DNA of 22,463 nt from Pseudomonadota bacterium (GCA_023399635.1 JAEWOP010000237.1:1-22463), one strand, 5' to 3'; shown: positions 5,677-14,397, counted from the stretch's first letter. Program-made: numbers and translations. The notes: a model not told the origin generated them from the sequence alone.

Positions 5677-7068
5677 TTATCGTGGACCGATCATGTTTTC
5701 CGGGCGCACGAACTGGTCGAATTCCTCGTTCGTCAGGTAGCCGCCGCCAATCGCCTCTTCGCGCAGGGTCGTGCCGTTCTTGTGTGCTGTCTTGGCGATC
5801 TTGGCGCAGGTGTCATAGCCAAGCTTGCTGTTGAGCGCCGTTACCAGCATCAGCGAGTTCTCGACCCCCTTGCGGATGTTGTCTTCGCGCGCTTCGATGC
5901 CGACAACGCAATTGTCGGTGAAGGACACGGCAGCGTCGCCGAGCAACTGCACCGACTGCAGGAAATTATAGGCCATCATCGGGTTGTAGACGTTGAGTTC
6001 GAAGTGTCCCTGGCTGCCCGCGAAAGTGATGGCCGCATTGTTTCCGAAGATATGGGCACAAACCTGGGTGAGGGCTTCCGACTGGGTCGGGTTGACCTTG
6101 CCCGGCATGATCGACGAGCCTGGTTCGTTTTCCGGAAGCGCCAGTTCGCCGAGGCCGGCCCGCGGGCCGGAGCCAAGGAAGCGGATGTCGTTCGCGATCT
6201 TGAAGAGCGCTGCGGCGGCGGCGTTGATGGCGCCATGGGCGAACACCATCGCATCATGGGCCGCGAGTGCTTCGAACTTGTTGGGCGCAGTGACGAAGGG
6301 AAGGCCGGTGATAGCAGCGATCTCCTCGGCGACCTTTTCCGCAAATCCCACTGGAGCGTTGAGGCCAGTACCAACGGCCGTTCCGCCCTGCGCGAGTTCA
6401 TAAAGTCCTGGAAGCGTGAGCTCTATGCGCTTGATGGCAGAGGCGACTTGCGCCGCGTAGCCTGAGAATTCCTGACCCAGCGTCAGCGGCGTTGCGTCCT
6501 GAGTATGCGTACGGCCAATCTTGATGATGTGGGCGAACGCCTCAACCTTTTTCTCCAGAGCGGCATGCAGGTGCTTCAAGCCCGGAACCAGGTGACGGAC
6601 GATCTCTTCGGCGCAGGCGATGTGCATGGCTGTCGGATAGGTATCGTTCGACGACTGGCTCATGTTGACGTGGTCGTTCGGGTGGACCGGCTTCTTGGAG
6701 CCCATGGTGCCGCCGAGGACTTCGATGGCTCGGTTCGAAATCACCTCGTTGGCGTTCATGTTGGACTGGGTGCCCGAACCGGTCTGCCATACGACAAGCG
6801 GAAAATGATCGTTCAACTTGCCGTCGATAACTTCCTGGGCAGCTTCGATGATTGCTTCGCCAAGTGCCTTGTCCAGACCGCCCAGCTCCATGTTCGCCCG
6901 AGCGGCCGCCTGCTTGACAATGCCGAGCGCGCGGATGACCGCTGCCGGCTGCTTCTCCCAACCAATCTTGAAATTGCCCAGCGAGCGTTGTGCCTGCGCG
7001 CCCCAATAGCGATCGCTGGCAACGTCAATGGGTCCAAAGGTATCGCTTTCGGTGCGGGTCGATGCCAT
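5677..7068 (-). CDS. fumC: Fumarate hydratase class II
   Basis: Class II, iron-independent fumarase that interconverts fumarate and malate in the TCA cycle as a cytosolic homotetramer. The 463 residues are full length for the family. The superfamily signature GSSIMPGKVNPTQ is at 317-329 with catalytic Ser318. The catalytic-base region GRTHTQDATPLT has His188, and TGSGTQSNMNANEV (96-109) and the substrate-binding MSQSSNDTYPTAMH follow the family closely. The ATG at 7068 has GAGG about seven bases upstream. The gene appears monocistronic: the next minus-strand gene lies 258 bases further on. Together with the malic enzyme near the end of the window it belongs to C4-dicarboxylate metabolism, which is important in rhizobia, but the two genes are not linked as an operon. 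Confidence 0.97.
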   Translation of the reverse strand: MASTRTESDTFGPIDVASDRYWGAQAQRSLGNFKIGWEKQPAAVIRALGIVKQAAARANMELGGLDKALGEAIIEAAQEVIDGKLNDHFPLVVWQTGSGTQSNMNANEVISNRAIEVLGGTMGSKKPVHPNDHVNMSQSSNDTYPTAMHIACAEEIVRHLVPGLKHLHAALEKKVEAFAHIIKIGRTHTQDATPLTLGQEFSGYAAQVASAIKRIELTLPGLYELAQGGTAVGTGLNAPVGFAEKVAEEIAAITGLPFVTAPNKFEALAAHDAMVFAHGAINAAAAALFKIANDIRFLGSGPRAGLGELALPENEPGSSIMPGKVNPTQSEALTQVCAHIFGNNAAITFAGSQGHFELNVYNPMMAYNFLQSVQLLGDAAVSFTDNCVVGIEAREDNIRKGVENSLMLVTALNSKLGYDTCAKIAKTAHKNGTTLREEAIGGGYLTNEEFDQFVRPENMIGPR

Positions 7069-7457
7069 GTCTTTGCCTCATGCTGCGCGCTGGATGGTAG
7101 CGCGGAGTTATTCCACAAAAGGGCGGGGCGCAAGATCACCGGATAGATTGTAGACCAATGTCGGACACCGTCGTCGGGACAGTGCGGCGAGCAACAGAAA
7201 GCCGGTGTGGCCGTGTTATTTATAACACGTCGGGGGCTTTTCCTGGTCGAAACCATCCTCGGCACCGGCCTCGGAAAGTGTGCCTTGGAACGGATTTTTA
7301 ACCAATGGTTTCTTAACTTTGTGGTTAGGATTCGAACTGCATCGGCGACGGGAGCTCCCGTGCCGGCGGCAGGCTCGCTTCCTTTCCAAGCTATCAGCAA
7401 TCCGCTAGAGCGGTAAGCACAACCGCTGAATGGCCGAACCAGCCGACGGGGATAACT
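7069..7457. promoter_or_regulatory. Divergent intergenic region between fumC and the L,D-transpeptidase gene
   Basis: 389 bases without a convincing gene. The half near fumC is GC-rich. The half near the transpeptidase holds an AT-richer stretch (7294-7328) with TTAACC, GGTTTCTTAAC and GGTTAGG elements and one GANTC (CcrM-type) site at 7329-7333. A perfect 18-bp palindrome lies at 7212-7229 and is listed separately. I could not place trustworthy -35/-10 pairs for either gene. Both promoters must be here. Confidence 0.6.
7212..7229. promoter_or_regulatory. Perfect 18-bp palindrome, candidate operator
   Basis: CGTGTTAT (7212-7219), TT, ATAACACG (7222-7229): 8-bp arms with a 2-bp spacer and no mismatch. 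It sits about 144 bases upstream of fumC and 228 bases upstream of the transpeptidase start. No T run follows, and the loop is too small for a good RNA hairpin, so a dimeric repressor site is the more natural reading. I cannot name the regulator. Confidence 0.5.
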
Positions 7458-9332
7458 TTGCAGAACCTACGAAAAAGAACGTCGATCGCTCTGGCGTTCG
7501 TTTCCGCACTTTCCACGCTTGCCGCCACGACCGCACCCGCCCAGGCAATCACCTTGATGGACATCATCAGGGGCGGGCCCGGCAAGCGCGAGCCCGTCGT
7601 TGGCAATGGTTTGCCCGGTGTAAGTTCGCGCGAACGCAGACCTGAGAGGGATGTCGATCCGCAGCCGCTACCGAAGGTGAAAGGTCCGCAGTACCATGTC
7701 TATCGCACCGACCAGATGCGGCCGGTGAAGACGAGTGGATTTGCAGCGGCAGGTGCTGCGGGTCCGCAACGTCTGCTGGCTGAGGCAAAGGTATCGGCGC
7801 CGGCCGACATCGCTGAGGCTCTTGAATCCTTCTACGGCAAGACGGCCACTCCACTATGGGTCAAGGATGGCGAGGTTACCGACAAGGCGACCACCGTGCT
7901 TGCGCTCTTTGCGCGTGCAGGAGACTACGGCCTCGATCCCGTCGACTATCAGCTGGACAAGCCGGAACTGTTAACGGCGAGCGTGCAAGCTGTTTCTCTG
8001 ACGGACGATGCGGCAATGCCATCGGCTGCGGACAGCCAGGAACAGGCGCTGATGCAGTTCGAGCTGGCGCTGTCTGCCAAGGTGCTGATGTTTGCGCAGG
8101 ACATGGTGCGCGGCAGGCTCGATCCCAACCGGATCTCGGAATACCACGATTTCAAGCGCAAGCCCGTCAAGCTCTCTCTAGTGCTGCCCTTCATCAAATC
8201 GGACGCGGATGCCGCTGCATATCTGGAGAACCTGGCGCCGCAAAGTGCGCATTTCCTTGCGCTCAAAGCAGAGCTTGGCAAGCTGCGAGCGGAGGAGGCA
8301 GACCAAGGTCAGCAGATTTCGCTGCCGGCCAACCTGTTGCTGAAGCCCGGCAAGAGCAGCCCTGAAGTGGCTAACGTCGTCGCCGCGATCGAGAAGCATG
8401 GTTCGCAATCGCTGAAGGATACCCACGCGGCAACCTTCGCCAGCTACCAGCAGGGTGGCGATTACACGCCCGAGATCGTCGATCTGGTGAAGGCTTTCCA
8501 GCAAGAAGCAGGATTGAAGGCTGACGGCGTGATCGGACCTGCAACGGTTCGGGCAATGGTTGGTGACTCTGCCGAGGCGAAGATCCAGAAGCTTGTCGTG
8601 GCGATGGAGCAGGCGCGTTGGCTGCCGGCCGACCTTGGTGACCGCTACGTATTCATCAACCAGCCGGCCTATAACGTCTACTACCACGAGAACGGCGCCG
8701 AGCAGTTTTCGATGCGGGTTGTCGTCGGCTCGAAGGCGAACCAGACCTATTTCTTCCAGGATGAACTGGAGACGGTCGAGTTCAACCCTTATTGGGGCGT
8801 GCCGCAGTCGATCATCATCAATGAAATGCTGCCGAAGCTGCGGGCTGACGCATCCTACCTCGACCGCATGGGCTATCAGGTTGAGGTCAATGGCCGACCG
8901 GTATCCTCCACGAGCGTCAACTGGTACGCCTCGACGCAGTCAATCTCCGTTCGCCAGCCGCCGTCAAGCGATAATGCTTTGGGCGAGTTGAAGATCCTGT
9001 TCCCGAACGCGCATGCGATCTACATGCACGACACACCCTCCAAGAGCTTCTTCAACCGCGACATGCGGGCTCTCAGCCATGGCTGCGTGCGTTTGGCCGA
9101 ACCGCGCAAGATGGCTGCTGCCGTGCTGGGGATTTCGGAGCAGGATGTGGCAAAGAAGATCGCCCAAGGCAAGAATGTCGGCGACAAGGTGACTGCGAAG
9201 ATCCCGGTCTACGTCGCCTATTTTACTGCCTGGCCGAACAAGGACGGCGTGGTGGAGTATTTCGACGACATGTATGATCGCGATGCCGCGACCTTGAAGG
9301 CGCTGAAGGCAACGTCCAAGGCGCGGACCTAG
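7458..9332 (+). CDS. L,D-transpeptidase, secreted (YcbB/LdtD-like)
   Basis: Periplasmic peptidoglycan cross-linking enzyme of the large YcbB/LdtD type, 624 residues. Order of parts: signal peptide (about 1-30, basic start, hydrophobic core, cleavage near APAQA), a low-complexity linker, a scaffold region (about 110-320), a peptidoglycan-binding domain (about 336-368, including VKAFQQEAGLKADGVIGPATV), and the YkuD catalytic domain (about 395-560). The catalytic Cys543 lies in SHGCVRL, with His524 in MHDTPSK and His541. Such enzymes make meso-DAP to meso-DAP cross-links, which are abundant in Rhizobiales, where polar growth relies on them. The start is TTG at 7458 with GGGG six bases upstream; no ATG or GTG fits. 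A terminator follows the gene. Confidence 0.93.
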   Translation: MQNLRKRTSIALAFVSALSTLAATTAPAQAITLMDIIRGGPGKREPVVGNGLPGVSSRERRPERDVDPQPLPKVKGPQYHVYRTDQMRPVKTSGFAAAGAAGPQRLLAEAKVSAPADIAEALESFYGKTATPLWVKDGEVTDKATTVLALFARAGDYGLDPVDYQLDKPELLTASVQAVSLTDDAAMPSAADSQEQALMQFELALSAKVLMFAQDMVRGRLDPNRISEYHDFKRKPVKLSLVLPFIKSDADAAAYLENLAPQSAHFLALKAELGKLRAEEADQGQQISLPANLLLKPGKSSPEVANVVAAIEKHGSQSLKDTHAATFASYQQGGDYTPEIVDLVKAFQQEAGLKADGVIGPATVRAMVGDSAEAKIQKLVVAMEQARWLPADLGDRYVFINQPAYNVYYHENGAEQFSMRVVVGSKANQTYFFQDELETVEFNPYWGVPQSIIINEMLPKLRADASYLDRMGYQVEVNGRPVSSTSVNWYASTQSISVRQPPSSDNALGELKILFPNAHAIYMHDTPSKSFFNRDMRALSHGCVRLAEPRKMAAAVLGISEQDVAKKIAQGKNVGDKVTAKIPVYVAYFTAWPNKDGVVEYFDDMYDRDAATLKALKATSKART

Positions 9333-9364
9333 TCCTCGCAGGCTTAGACCTCAGATTGGAAGCG

Positions 9365-9388
9365 GGCGGCCTCGGGGCCGCCTCTTTC
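9365..9388 (+). terminator. Terminator after the L,D-transpeptidase gene
   Basis: GGCGGCC (9365-9371) and GGCCGCC (9376-9382) form a 7-bp all-GC stem with a 4-nt loop, followed by the pyrimidine-rich TCTTTC. It lies 32 bases after the transpeptidase stop and directly beside the stop of the convergent gph gene. It may also act for gph, though the T run is weaker on that side. Confidence 0.65.
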
Positions 9389-10088
9389 ACTTCTGCATCA
9401 TGGTTACGGGCTGCCGCGATCCGATGAGCCGCTCGACAAGGTCGGCGGTGAGCTGAGAAAAATGCTCGATCACGTAGTCAGGCTGCAGTTCTGCCACCGG
9501 CACATCGGAATAGCCGAACGTGACGGCAATGGAGGAGATGCCGGCATTGCGGGCGGCGAGAATGTCGTTGATGCTGTCGCCGATCATCACGGTTTTGGCG
9601 GGATCGCCGCCAGCCTTCTCGATCGTGCCGAGAATGTGCCGGGCGTCGGGTTTTCGAAACGCAAAGGTGTCGCCACCGGTGACGACGGGGAAGCGGTCGG
9701 TGAGGCCAAGCTTTTCCAGGAGCGGAAGCGCGAGTTCCTCAAGCTTGTTCGTGCAGACGGCCGCGGTAAAGCCCGCGTCGGTCAAGCGGTCGAGCGCTTC
9801 GAGAAGACCTTCATATGGTTGGCTCGCTCCTGGCATTTCCCGCTTGTAGTGATCCAGAAACCGATGAAGCAGCGGCTCCACCGCAGGTTCCCGGACCTCT
9901 TGTCCGCGTAGCTCGAAGGCGCGCCGGATCATCACGCGTGCGCCCTGACCGACCAGATGCGTGAGGTCATCGAAGGTGACCGGGGCAAGGTCGGCCGCAG
10001 CGATCGTGTGGTTAAGGCTGGCTATCAGATCCGGCGCTGTATCGATCAGCGTGCCGTCAAGGTCGAAGATCACCAGGGGAGCCGTCAT
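9387..10088 (-). CDS. gph: Phosphoglycolate phosphatase (HAD superfamily)
   Basis: A 233-residue HAD phosphatase. Motif I DLDGT carries nucleophile Asp9 and acid/base Asp11, motif II is Thr113 in VCTNK, motif III is Lys146 in FRKPD, and motif IV is GDSINDI with Asp171 and Asp175. A helical cap lies between motifs I and II, as in Gph. It would dephosphorylate 2-phosphoglycolate, produced by DNA repair or by RuBisCO oxygenation. Assignment within HAD enzymes rests on overall similarity to proteobacterial Gph. A longer frame reaches 10319, but that extension overlaps the divergent rpiA gene and lacks family similarity. ATG at 10088 has GGAG six bases upstream. It is divergent from rpiA. Confidence 0.9.
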   Translation of the reverse strand: MTAPLVIFDLDGTLIDTAPDLIASLNHTIAAADLAPVTFDDLTHLVGQGARVMIRRAFELRGQEVREPAVEPLLHRFLDHYKREMPGASQPYEGLLEALDRLTDAGFTAAVCTNKLEELALPLLEKLGLTDRFPVVTGGDTFAFRKPDARHILGTIEKAGGDPAKTVMIGDSINDILAARNAGISSIAVTFGYSDVPVAELQPDYVIEHFSQLTADLVERLIGSRQPVTMMQK

Positions 10089-10227
10089 CGCATTCTCCGG
10101 GAGTGAGGGTGGCCGGAAGTAGACCGGCGCGGCGGTAATTGCAAACTGGCCTAGTGGGAAGGGGACTTTCCCTCTCCGGAGCAGGCGTGTAAACAGCATC
10201 GGCGAAACAATGGGGAGCTTCTGGGGT

Positions 10228-10923
10228 ATGGACGCCCGGGAATTGAAGATAAGAGCTGCCGAAGCGGCTCTGGCGCATGTCGAAGATGGCATGCGGCTTG
10301 GCATCGGAACTGGCTCCACGGCGGACGAATTCGTGCGGTTGTTGGCGGAGAAAGTTGCAGACGGCTTTCAGGTGCAGGGTGTTCCGACGTCCGAACGCAC
10401 GGCCCGACTTTGCCTCGAACTGGGCGTTCCGCTGCGTTCTCTCGACGAACTGCCGGAGCTTGACCTGACAGTCGATGGAGCGGACGAAGTGGATCCGCAA
10501 CTGAGGCTGATCAAGGGCGGCGGAGGCGCGCTTCTTCGAGAAAAGATCGTAGCCGCAGCATCTGCTCGCATGATCGTGATCGCCGACGAAACGAAGGTGG
10601 TCGATACGCTTGGTGCCTTCGCGCTGCCGATAGAGGTCAATGCCTTTGGCCTTACCTCGACGCGCATTGCAGTGGAACGTGCGGCTTTAAGGCTCGGGCT
10701 GAGTGGCGAAATCCTTCTGCGGCAGGCAGGAGAGGACGTCTTCACCACCGATGGTGGACATCACATCCTCGACGCATCTTTCGGCCGTATTCCTGATGCA
10801 GAGGCGCTGGCAACACAGCTCAATCTCATACCAGGCGTGGTCGAGCACGGACTGTTCATCAATCTCGCGTCGTTCGCGATCATTGCCAGTGAAGCTGGCG
10901 CGCGGACGCTGAAGGCACAATGA
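10228..10923 (+). CDS. rpiA: Ribose-5-phosphate isomerase A
   Basis: Interconverts ribose 5-phosphate and ribulose 5-phosphate in the pentose phosphate pathway. The 231 residues match the RpiA length. Visible motifs are the phosphate-binding GIGTGSTA (about 25-32), the signature TVDGADEVD (81-89) with Asp83 and Asp86, and KGGGGALLREK (96-106) containing the catalytic Glu105. TTDGGHHILD and the C-terminal PGVVEHGLF are also conserved. An ATG at 10210 would add six residues. The ATG at 10228 matches the rhizobial N terminus (MDARELKIRAAEAAL) and has GGGGAG about ten bases ahead. It is the first gene of an operon with the DUF2059 gene. The 139 bases shared with gph must hold both promoters. Confidence 0.95.
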   Translation: MDARELKIRAAEAALAHVEDGMRLGIGTGSTADEFVRLLAEKVADGFQVQGVPTSERTARLCLELGVPLRSLDELPELDLTVDGADEVDPQLRLIKGGGGALLREKIVAAASARMIVIADETKVVDTLGAFALPIEVNAFGLTSTRIAVERAALRLGLSGEILLRQAGEDVFTTDGGHHILDASFGRIPDAEALATQLNLIPGVVEHGLFINLASFAIIASEAGARTLKAQ

Positions 10924-10937
10924 AAGACAGGAGCACT

Positions 10938-11501
10938 ATGTTCATGAGCAAATTTGCGGTTCTCGGGCGCGCTACCGCTCTTGCCGTCGTCGTCGCAGGC
11001 AGCATTGCCCTGCCGGTCCGTGCGCAGGAGATTTCGGAGGCGCATCTGGACGCGGCTCGTGCCGCGATCACATCCATCAACGCGACGGATCGCTACGACA
11101 ACATCCTGCCGGGTCTCGCCGAACGTTTGAAGGCGCAGTTCATCCAGGCGACGCCGAATTTCCAGGAACAGATCAGCCAGGTCGTGGACGAACAGGCGCT
11201 GGCGCTTGCGTCTCGCCGCGCCGATCTGGAGCGGGAAGCAGCGACCATCTACGCAAAGGCCTTCACGCAGGAAGAGCTGCAGTCCATCTCGGCTTTTTAT
11301 GCCACCGAGGCTGGCAAGAAGCTGCTCTCGACCGGACCTCTCGTGGCGCGCGAACTCACCAGGGCTGCCGAGATCTGGGCAAATGGCATTTCCCGCGACC
11401 TGACAAACCAGGCCACCGCAGAACTGCGTGACATCATTGATGCAGACGCGGGCGAGGCGCCTGCGGCCGACGGCGGCGCGCCGGCGCAGCCGCAACAATA
11501 A
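10938..11501 (+). CDS. DUF2059 secreted protein
   Basis: A 187-residue exported protein with a signal peptide (about residues 1-30; basic start, ALAVVVAGSIALPV core, cleavage near VRAQ). The mature part contains the DUF2059 block FTQEELQSISAFYATEAGKKLL typical of small proteobacterial periplasmic proteins. An Ala/Pro/Gln-rich tail follows. The function of the family is unknown. Start choice: ATG at 10938 has AGGAG four bases ahead. An in-frame ATG at 10920 overlaps the rpiA stop (ATGA) and would add six residues, which is also possible and would imply translational coupling. Either way the gene follows rpiA directly and ends before a strong terminator, so the two form one transcription unit. 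Confidence 0.85.
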   Translation: MFMSKFAVLGRATALAVVVAGSIALPVRAQEISEAHLDAARAAITSINATDRYDNILPGLAERLKAQFIQATPNFQEQISQVVDEQALALASRRADLEREAATIYAKAFTQEELQSISAFYATEAGKKLLSTGPLVARELTRAAEIWANGISRDLTNQATAELRDIIDADAGEAPAADGGAPAQPQQ

Positions 11502-11523
11502 CGTCAACCTCTCGACGATCCTG

Positions 11524-11547
11524 AAGCCCGGAGCCATCCGGGCTTTT
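11524..11547 (+). terminator. Terminator of the rpiA-DUF2059 operon
   Basis: AAGCCCGGA (11524-11532) and TCCGGGCTT (11537-11545) form a perfect 9-bp stem with a 4-nt loop, running straight into a T stretch (11544-11547). It lies 22 bases after the DUF2059 stop codon. Confidence 0.85.
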
Positions 11548-11571
11548 GCATTCTGAGCGGCACGTCTATAT
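11543..11571 (+). promoter_or_regulatory. Candidate gor promoter
   Basis: CTATAT at 11566-11571 equals the consensus -10 reported for rhizobial housekeeping promoters (CTTGAC-N17-CTATAT, from memory). The hexamer 17 bases upstream is CTTTTG (11543-11548), a weak -35 that overlaps the T tract of the preceding terminator. It would start transcription about 25 bases before the gor ATG. Confidence 0.4.
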
Positions 11572-11603
11572 CGGGCACGTCCCATCTTGCTGAAGGAGTT
11601 CCC

Positions 11604-12992
11604 ATGACTGCGTTCGACTACGATCTTTTCGTGATCGGCGGAGGCTCCGGCGGCGTGCGTGCTGGCAGGCTGGCGGGATCGCTCGGCAAACGGGTGGCAA
11701 TCGCAGAGGAGTACCGCTTTGGCGGCACCTGCGTGATCCGTGGCTGCGTGCCGAAGAAGTTACTCGTTTACGCGTCGCAATTTCCCGAGCATTTCGAGGA
11801 TGCCGTCGGTTACGGCTGGCAGGTTGGCGAGACGAGCTTTGATTGGAAGAAGCTGGTTGCGGCCAAGGAGCGGGAGATCACCCGGCTGGAGGGCCTCTAC
11901 CGGCGCGGCCTCGAGAATGCGGGCGTGGAGGTTCTGGAGACACGCGCGGAACTTGTCGACGCGCATACGGTCCGGCTGGTCAAAACAGGTCAGACGGTCA
12001 CTGCGGAAAGGATCCTGATTGCCACCGGCGGTTCGGCCAATCCGCATGCGGCACTGCCGGGACACGAGTTGTGCATCACCTCCAATGAAGCCTTCGACCT
12101 GCCGGAGCTGCCGCGCTCGATCCTGATCGCCGGGGGCGGGTATATCGCGGTGGAATTTGCCAACATCTTCCATGGCCTCGGCGTCGACACGACGCTGATC
12201 TATCGCGGCAAGGAAATCCTCTCGCGGTTTGACCTGGACATGCGCCAGGGGCTGCACAGGGCGATGGAGGAGAAGGGGATCCGGATCATCTGCACCGACG
12301 TGATTGAGGAGGTGACGAAGGCGCCCGCCGGTGGTCTGCTGGCGCGGACGCTTGAGGGTCAGACCCTCGCCGTCGATACAATCATGTTGGCGCTTGGACG
12401 GGATCCGAACACGCACGGGCTGGGTCTGGAGGCTGCCGGTGTCCAGGTCAACGAACGGGGGGCAATTGTTGTCGACGAGTATTCGCGCACGAGCGTGCCA
12501 CATATCTACGCGCTCGGCGACGTCACCGACCGGGTACAATTGACGCCGGTCGCGATCCATGAAGCGATGTGCTTCATCGAAACAGAATACAGGAATAACC
12601 CGACCAAGCCCGACCACGACCTGATTGCCACGGCCGTCTTCTCGCAGCCGGAGATCGGCACCGTCGGACTATCCGAAGAAGAAGCCTGCCGCCGCTATCC
12701 CGAAATCGAGGTCTACCGGGCAGAGTTCCGGCCGATGAAGGCGACACTGTCTGGGCGGACGGAGAAGATGATCATGAAGCTCATTGTCGATGCGCCGAGC
12801 CGCAAGGTGCTCGGTGCCCACGTCCTTGGACATGATGCAGGGGAGATGGCGCAGATCCTCGGCATCACGCTGAAGGCTGGGTGCACCAAGGATGACTTCG
12901 ACCGGACAATGGCGGTTCATCCAACCGCGGCCGAGGAACTGGTAACGATGTACCAGCCGAGCTACCGCGTGCGCAACGGCGAGCGCGTCTGA
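11604..12992 (+). CDS. gor: Glutathione-disulfide reductase
   Basis: NADPH-dependent flavoenzyme that reduces glutathione disulfide; cytosolic homodimer. The 462 residues are full length. Parts in order: FAD-binding GGGSGGVRAGR (12-22), redox-active disulfide Cys43/Cys48 in GGTCVIRGCVPKK, NAD(P)H-binding IAGGGYIAVEFANIF followed by YRGKEILSRFD whose Arg residues suit NADPH, the second FAD motif YALGDVTDRVQLTPVA, and a dimerisation domain with catalytic His439-Pro and Glu444 (VHPTAAEE). This pattern separates it from dihydrolipoamide dehydrogenase and mercuric reductase. ATG at 11604 has AAGGAG five bases ahead. It follows its own candidate promoter after the rpiA operon terminator, and converges on the TadG-like gene with a 7-base gap and no obvious terminator. 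Confidence 0.95.
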   Translation: MTAFDYDLFVIGGGSGGVRAGRLAGSLGKRVAIAEEYRFGGTCVIRGCVPKKLLVYASQFPEHFEDAVGYGWQVGETSFDWKKLVAAKEREITRLEGLYRRGLENAGVEVLETRAELVDAHTVRLVKTGQTVTAERILIATGGSANPHAALPGHELCITSNEAFDLPELPRSILIAGGGYIAVEFANIFHGLGVDTTLIYRGKEILSRFDLDMRQGLHRAMEEKGIRIICTDVIEEVTKAPAGGLLARTLEGQTLAVDTIMLALGRDPNTHGLGLEAAGVQVNERGAIVVDEYSRTSVPHIYALGDVTDRVQLTPVAIHEAMCFIETEYRNNPTKPDHDLIATAVFSQPEIGTVGLSEEEACRRYPEIEVYRAEFRPMKATLSGRTEKMIMKLIVDAPSRKVLGAHVLGHDAGEMAQILGITLKAGCTKDDFDRTMAVHPTAAEELVTMYQPSYRVRNGERV

Positions 12993-12999
12993 CGCGCGA

Positions 13000-14337
13000 T
13001 TAGCTCGTAATCCGTGGCGTGCTGACGATCTTGTGGAAGAGGGCCTTCATCGCATCTTCGATGCCATCTGTGGGGGTGACTTCGAAATAGAAGCCGGGGG
13101 TAGCGCATTCCTGCATCTTTGCGCCGATGCTGGGATTGAAAGGTTCAACCCATTTCTTCCAGAAATCGTTGTTCGGTAGAGGCAGATAGGTCGTATAGAG
13201 CACTGCTATCTTGATGTTGCGCGCCTTGAGCGCGGAACAATACGAGGTGTCGATTGGCTCGATGCAGCGGCTACCGTTGACCTTGCCCTTGGGACTTGTG
13301 CATCCACTCGGCTTGGCATGATCGCCCACCCCATCGCTGACGAAGAACACGATTTTCTGGCGGTCGGCAGCGCTGGTACCCTCGCCCGGAAGTTTGATCT
13401 CATCGCCGATCCCCTTCAGCGCTTTGTCGAAGCTCGTTTGCTGGTCGTCGTCGTAGTTCTGGTAGGGGATGCTCATCAGCTTGATCTGCTCGGCTGCAGT
13501 CGCGATCGTGGAAAGATTTTCGCTTAGCTCAGCCGCCTTGTGGAGCGAGGCACTTTGCGCGGTCTGGCCGAAGGTGTAGGCGGCCATCCGGAACTGTCCC
13601 TTCACTGTCTGCGTCTTTTCCGCAGTGGCCATGAGAGCAGCGGTAGCCTGGGCGACAACGTCGATTCGGATCGTCACATCGTTCTTCTTGGCAACGTTGT
13701 AGTAGCTGTTCAGGTCTTCTACCCCGCTTTCGCTGACGATATGGCAGGCGAAGGCACAGTTCTTGTCTCCGCCTTTCGCATTGCCATTCCGGGTAGCGTC
13801 TTCCATCTTCTTGATGTCACCCGGTGTCGCTGCAACGCCCATCGAGGGCGTGTTGTCGAGCAGCATGTAGAAGTCCATGAATGCCGGGGTCTGGTAGCGG
13901 GCTGTGGCGTATCCCCCGATGTTCACGCTTTCGCGGCCAAGCACCCGCATGAAGGTCGTGGGCATGACGGTGTTGAAGGTCACATGCGATTCAATCACGC
14001 CTCCCGTTTTGGTCACCGTGACCTGGACCTCCACAGGCATATCCTTCAGTTCGCCCGCCATCTGGCCAAGGAAGAGGTTTTGCCCGTCCGGCGAGCCGAC
14101 AGTGATCGAGCCGTCTCCAGTCATCGCCATGGCTTGAACCACAGCCGGCGACTTCGGAGCGATCGCACCGACGGCGGCTGCGTCCGCTGCGGCATAAAGC
14201 TGTGTCCGCAGGGACAGCGCGTGGGTGAGATCGATGGCAAGACCCGCAGCTCCCGTCAGTGGCACAGCGAGAATGGCGGTGATAATACCGAAATTGCCTG
14301 ACCTGTCCGACCATAGCCGGTTGCAAAGAGCGAGCAT
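13000..14337 (-). CDS. TadG-like protein with N-terminal Tad domain and vWA domain
   Basis: A 445-residue membrane-anchored protein numbered from ATG at 14337. The N terminus has the TadE/TadG-like segment: a charged start (WSDRSGNFG), one hydrophobic helix (IITAILAVPLTGAAGLAIDL), then LRTQLYAAADAAAVGA. A von Willebrand A domain follows, with a MIDAS-like DNTPSMG (161-167) and SDG (334-336). The first motif has Thr where the usual DxSxS has Ser, which can still bind metal. Several Cys pairs in the vWA domain suggest a periplasmic location with disulfides. TadG proteins are linked to Flp pilus assembly, but no tad genes are nearby, so this is probably one of the solitary rhizobial paralogues. 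An ATG at 14382 adds 15 residues and cannot be excluded. Confidence 0.82.
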   Translation of the reverse strand: MLALCNRLWSDRSGNFGIITAILAVPLTGAAGLAIDLTHALSLRTQLYAAADAAAVGAIAPKSPAVVQAMAMTGDGSITVGSPDGQNLFLGQMAGELKDMPVEVQVTVTKTGGVIESHVTFNTVMPTTFMRVLGRESVNIGGYATARYQTPAFMDFYMLLDNTPSMGVAATPGDIKKMEDATRNGNAKGGDKNCAFACHIVSESGVEDLNSYYNVAKKNDVTIRIDVVAQATAALMATAEKTQTVKGQFRMAAYTFGQTAQSASLHKAAELSENLSTIATAAEQIKLMSIPYQNYDDDQQTSFDKALKGIGDEIKLPGEGTSAADRQKIVFFVSDGVGDHAKPSGCTSPKGKVNGSRCIEPIDTSYCSALKARNIKIAVLYTTYLPLPNNDFWKKWVEPFNPSIGAKMQECATPGFYFEVTPTDGIEDAMKALFHKIVSTPRITS

Positions 14338-14397
14338 GAGCGATCCGTCCAGATTGTGCGGGATTGGAGCGTGCAGCATCATGCAGCGACAGGGCCT

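Noticed and set aside
7298..7317. CtrA-type site (two TTAA elements)
   Set aside because: The spacing between the TTAA elements is 11 bases instead of the usual 7; probably just AT-rich promoter DNA.
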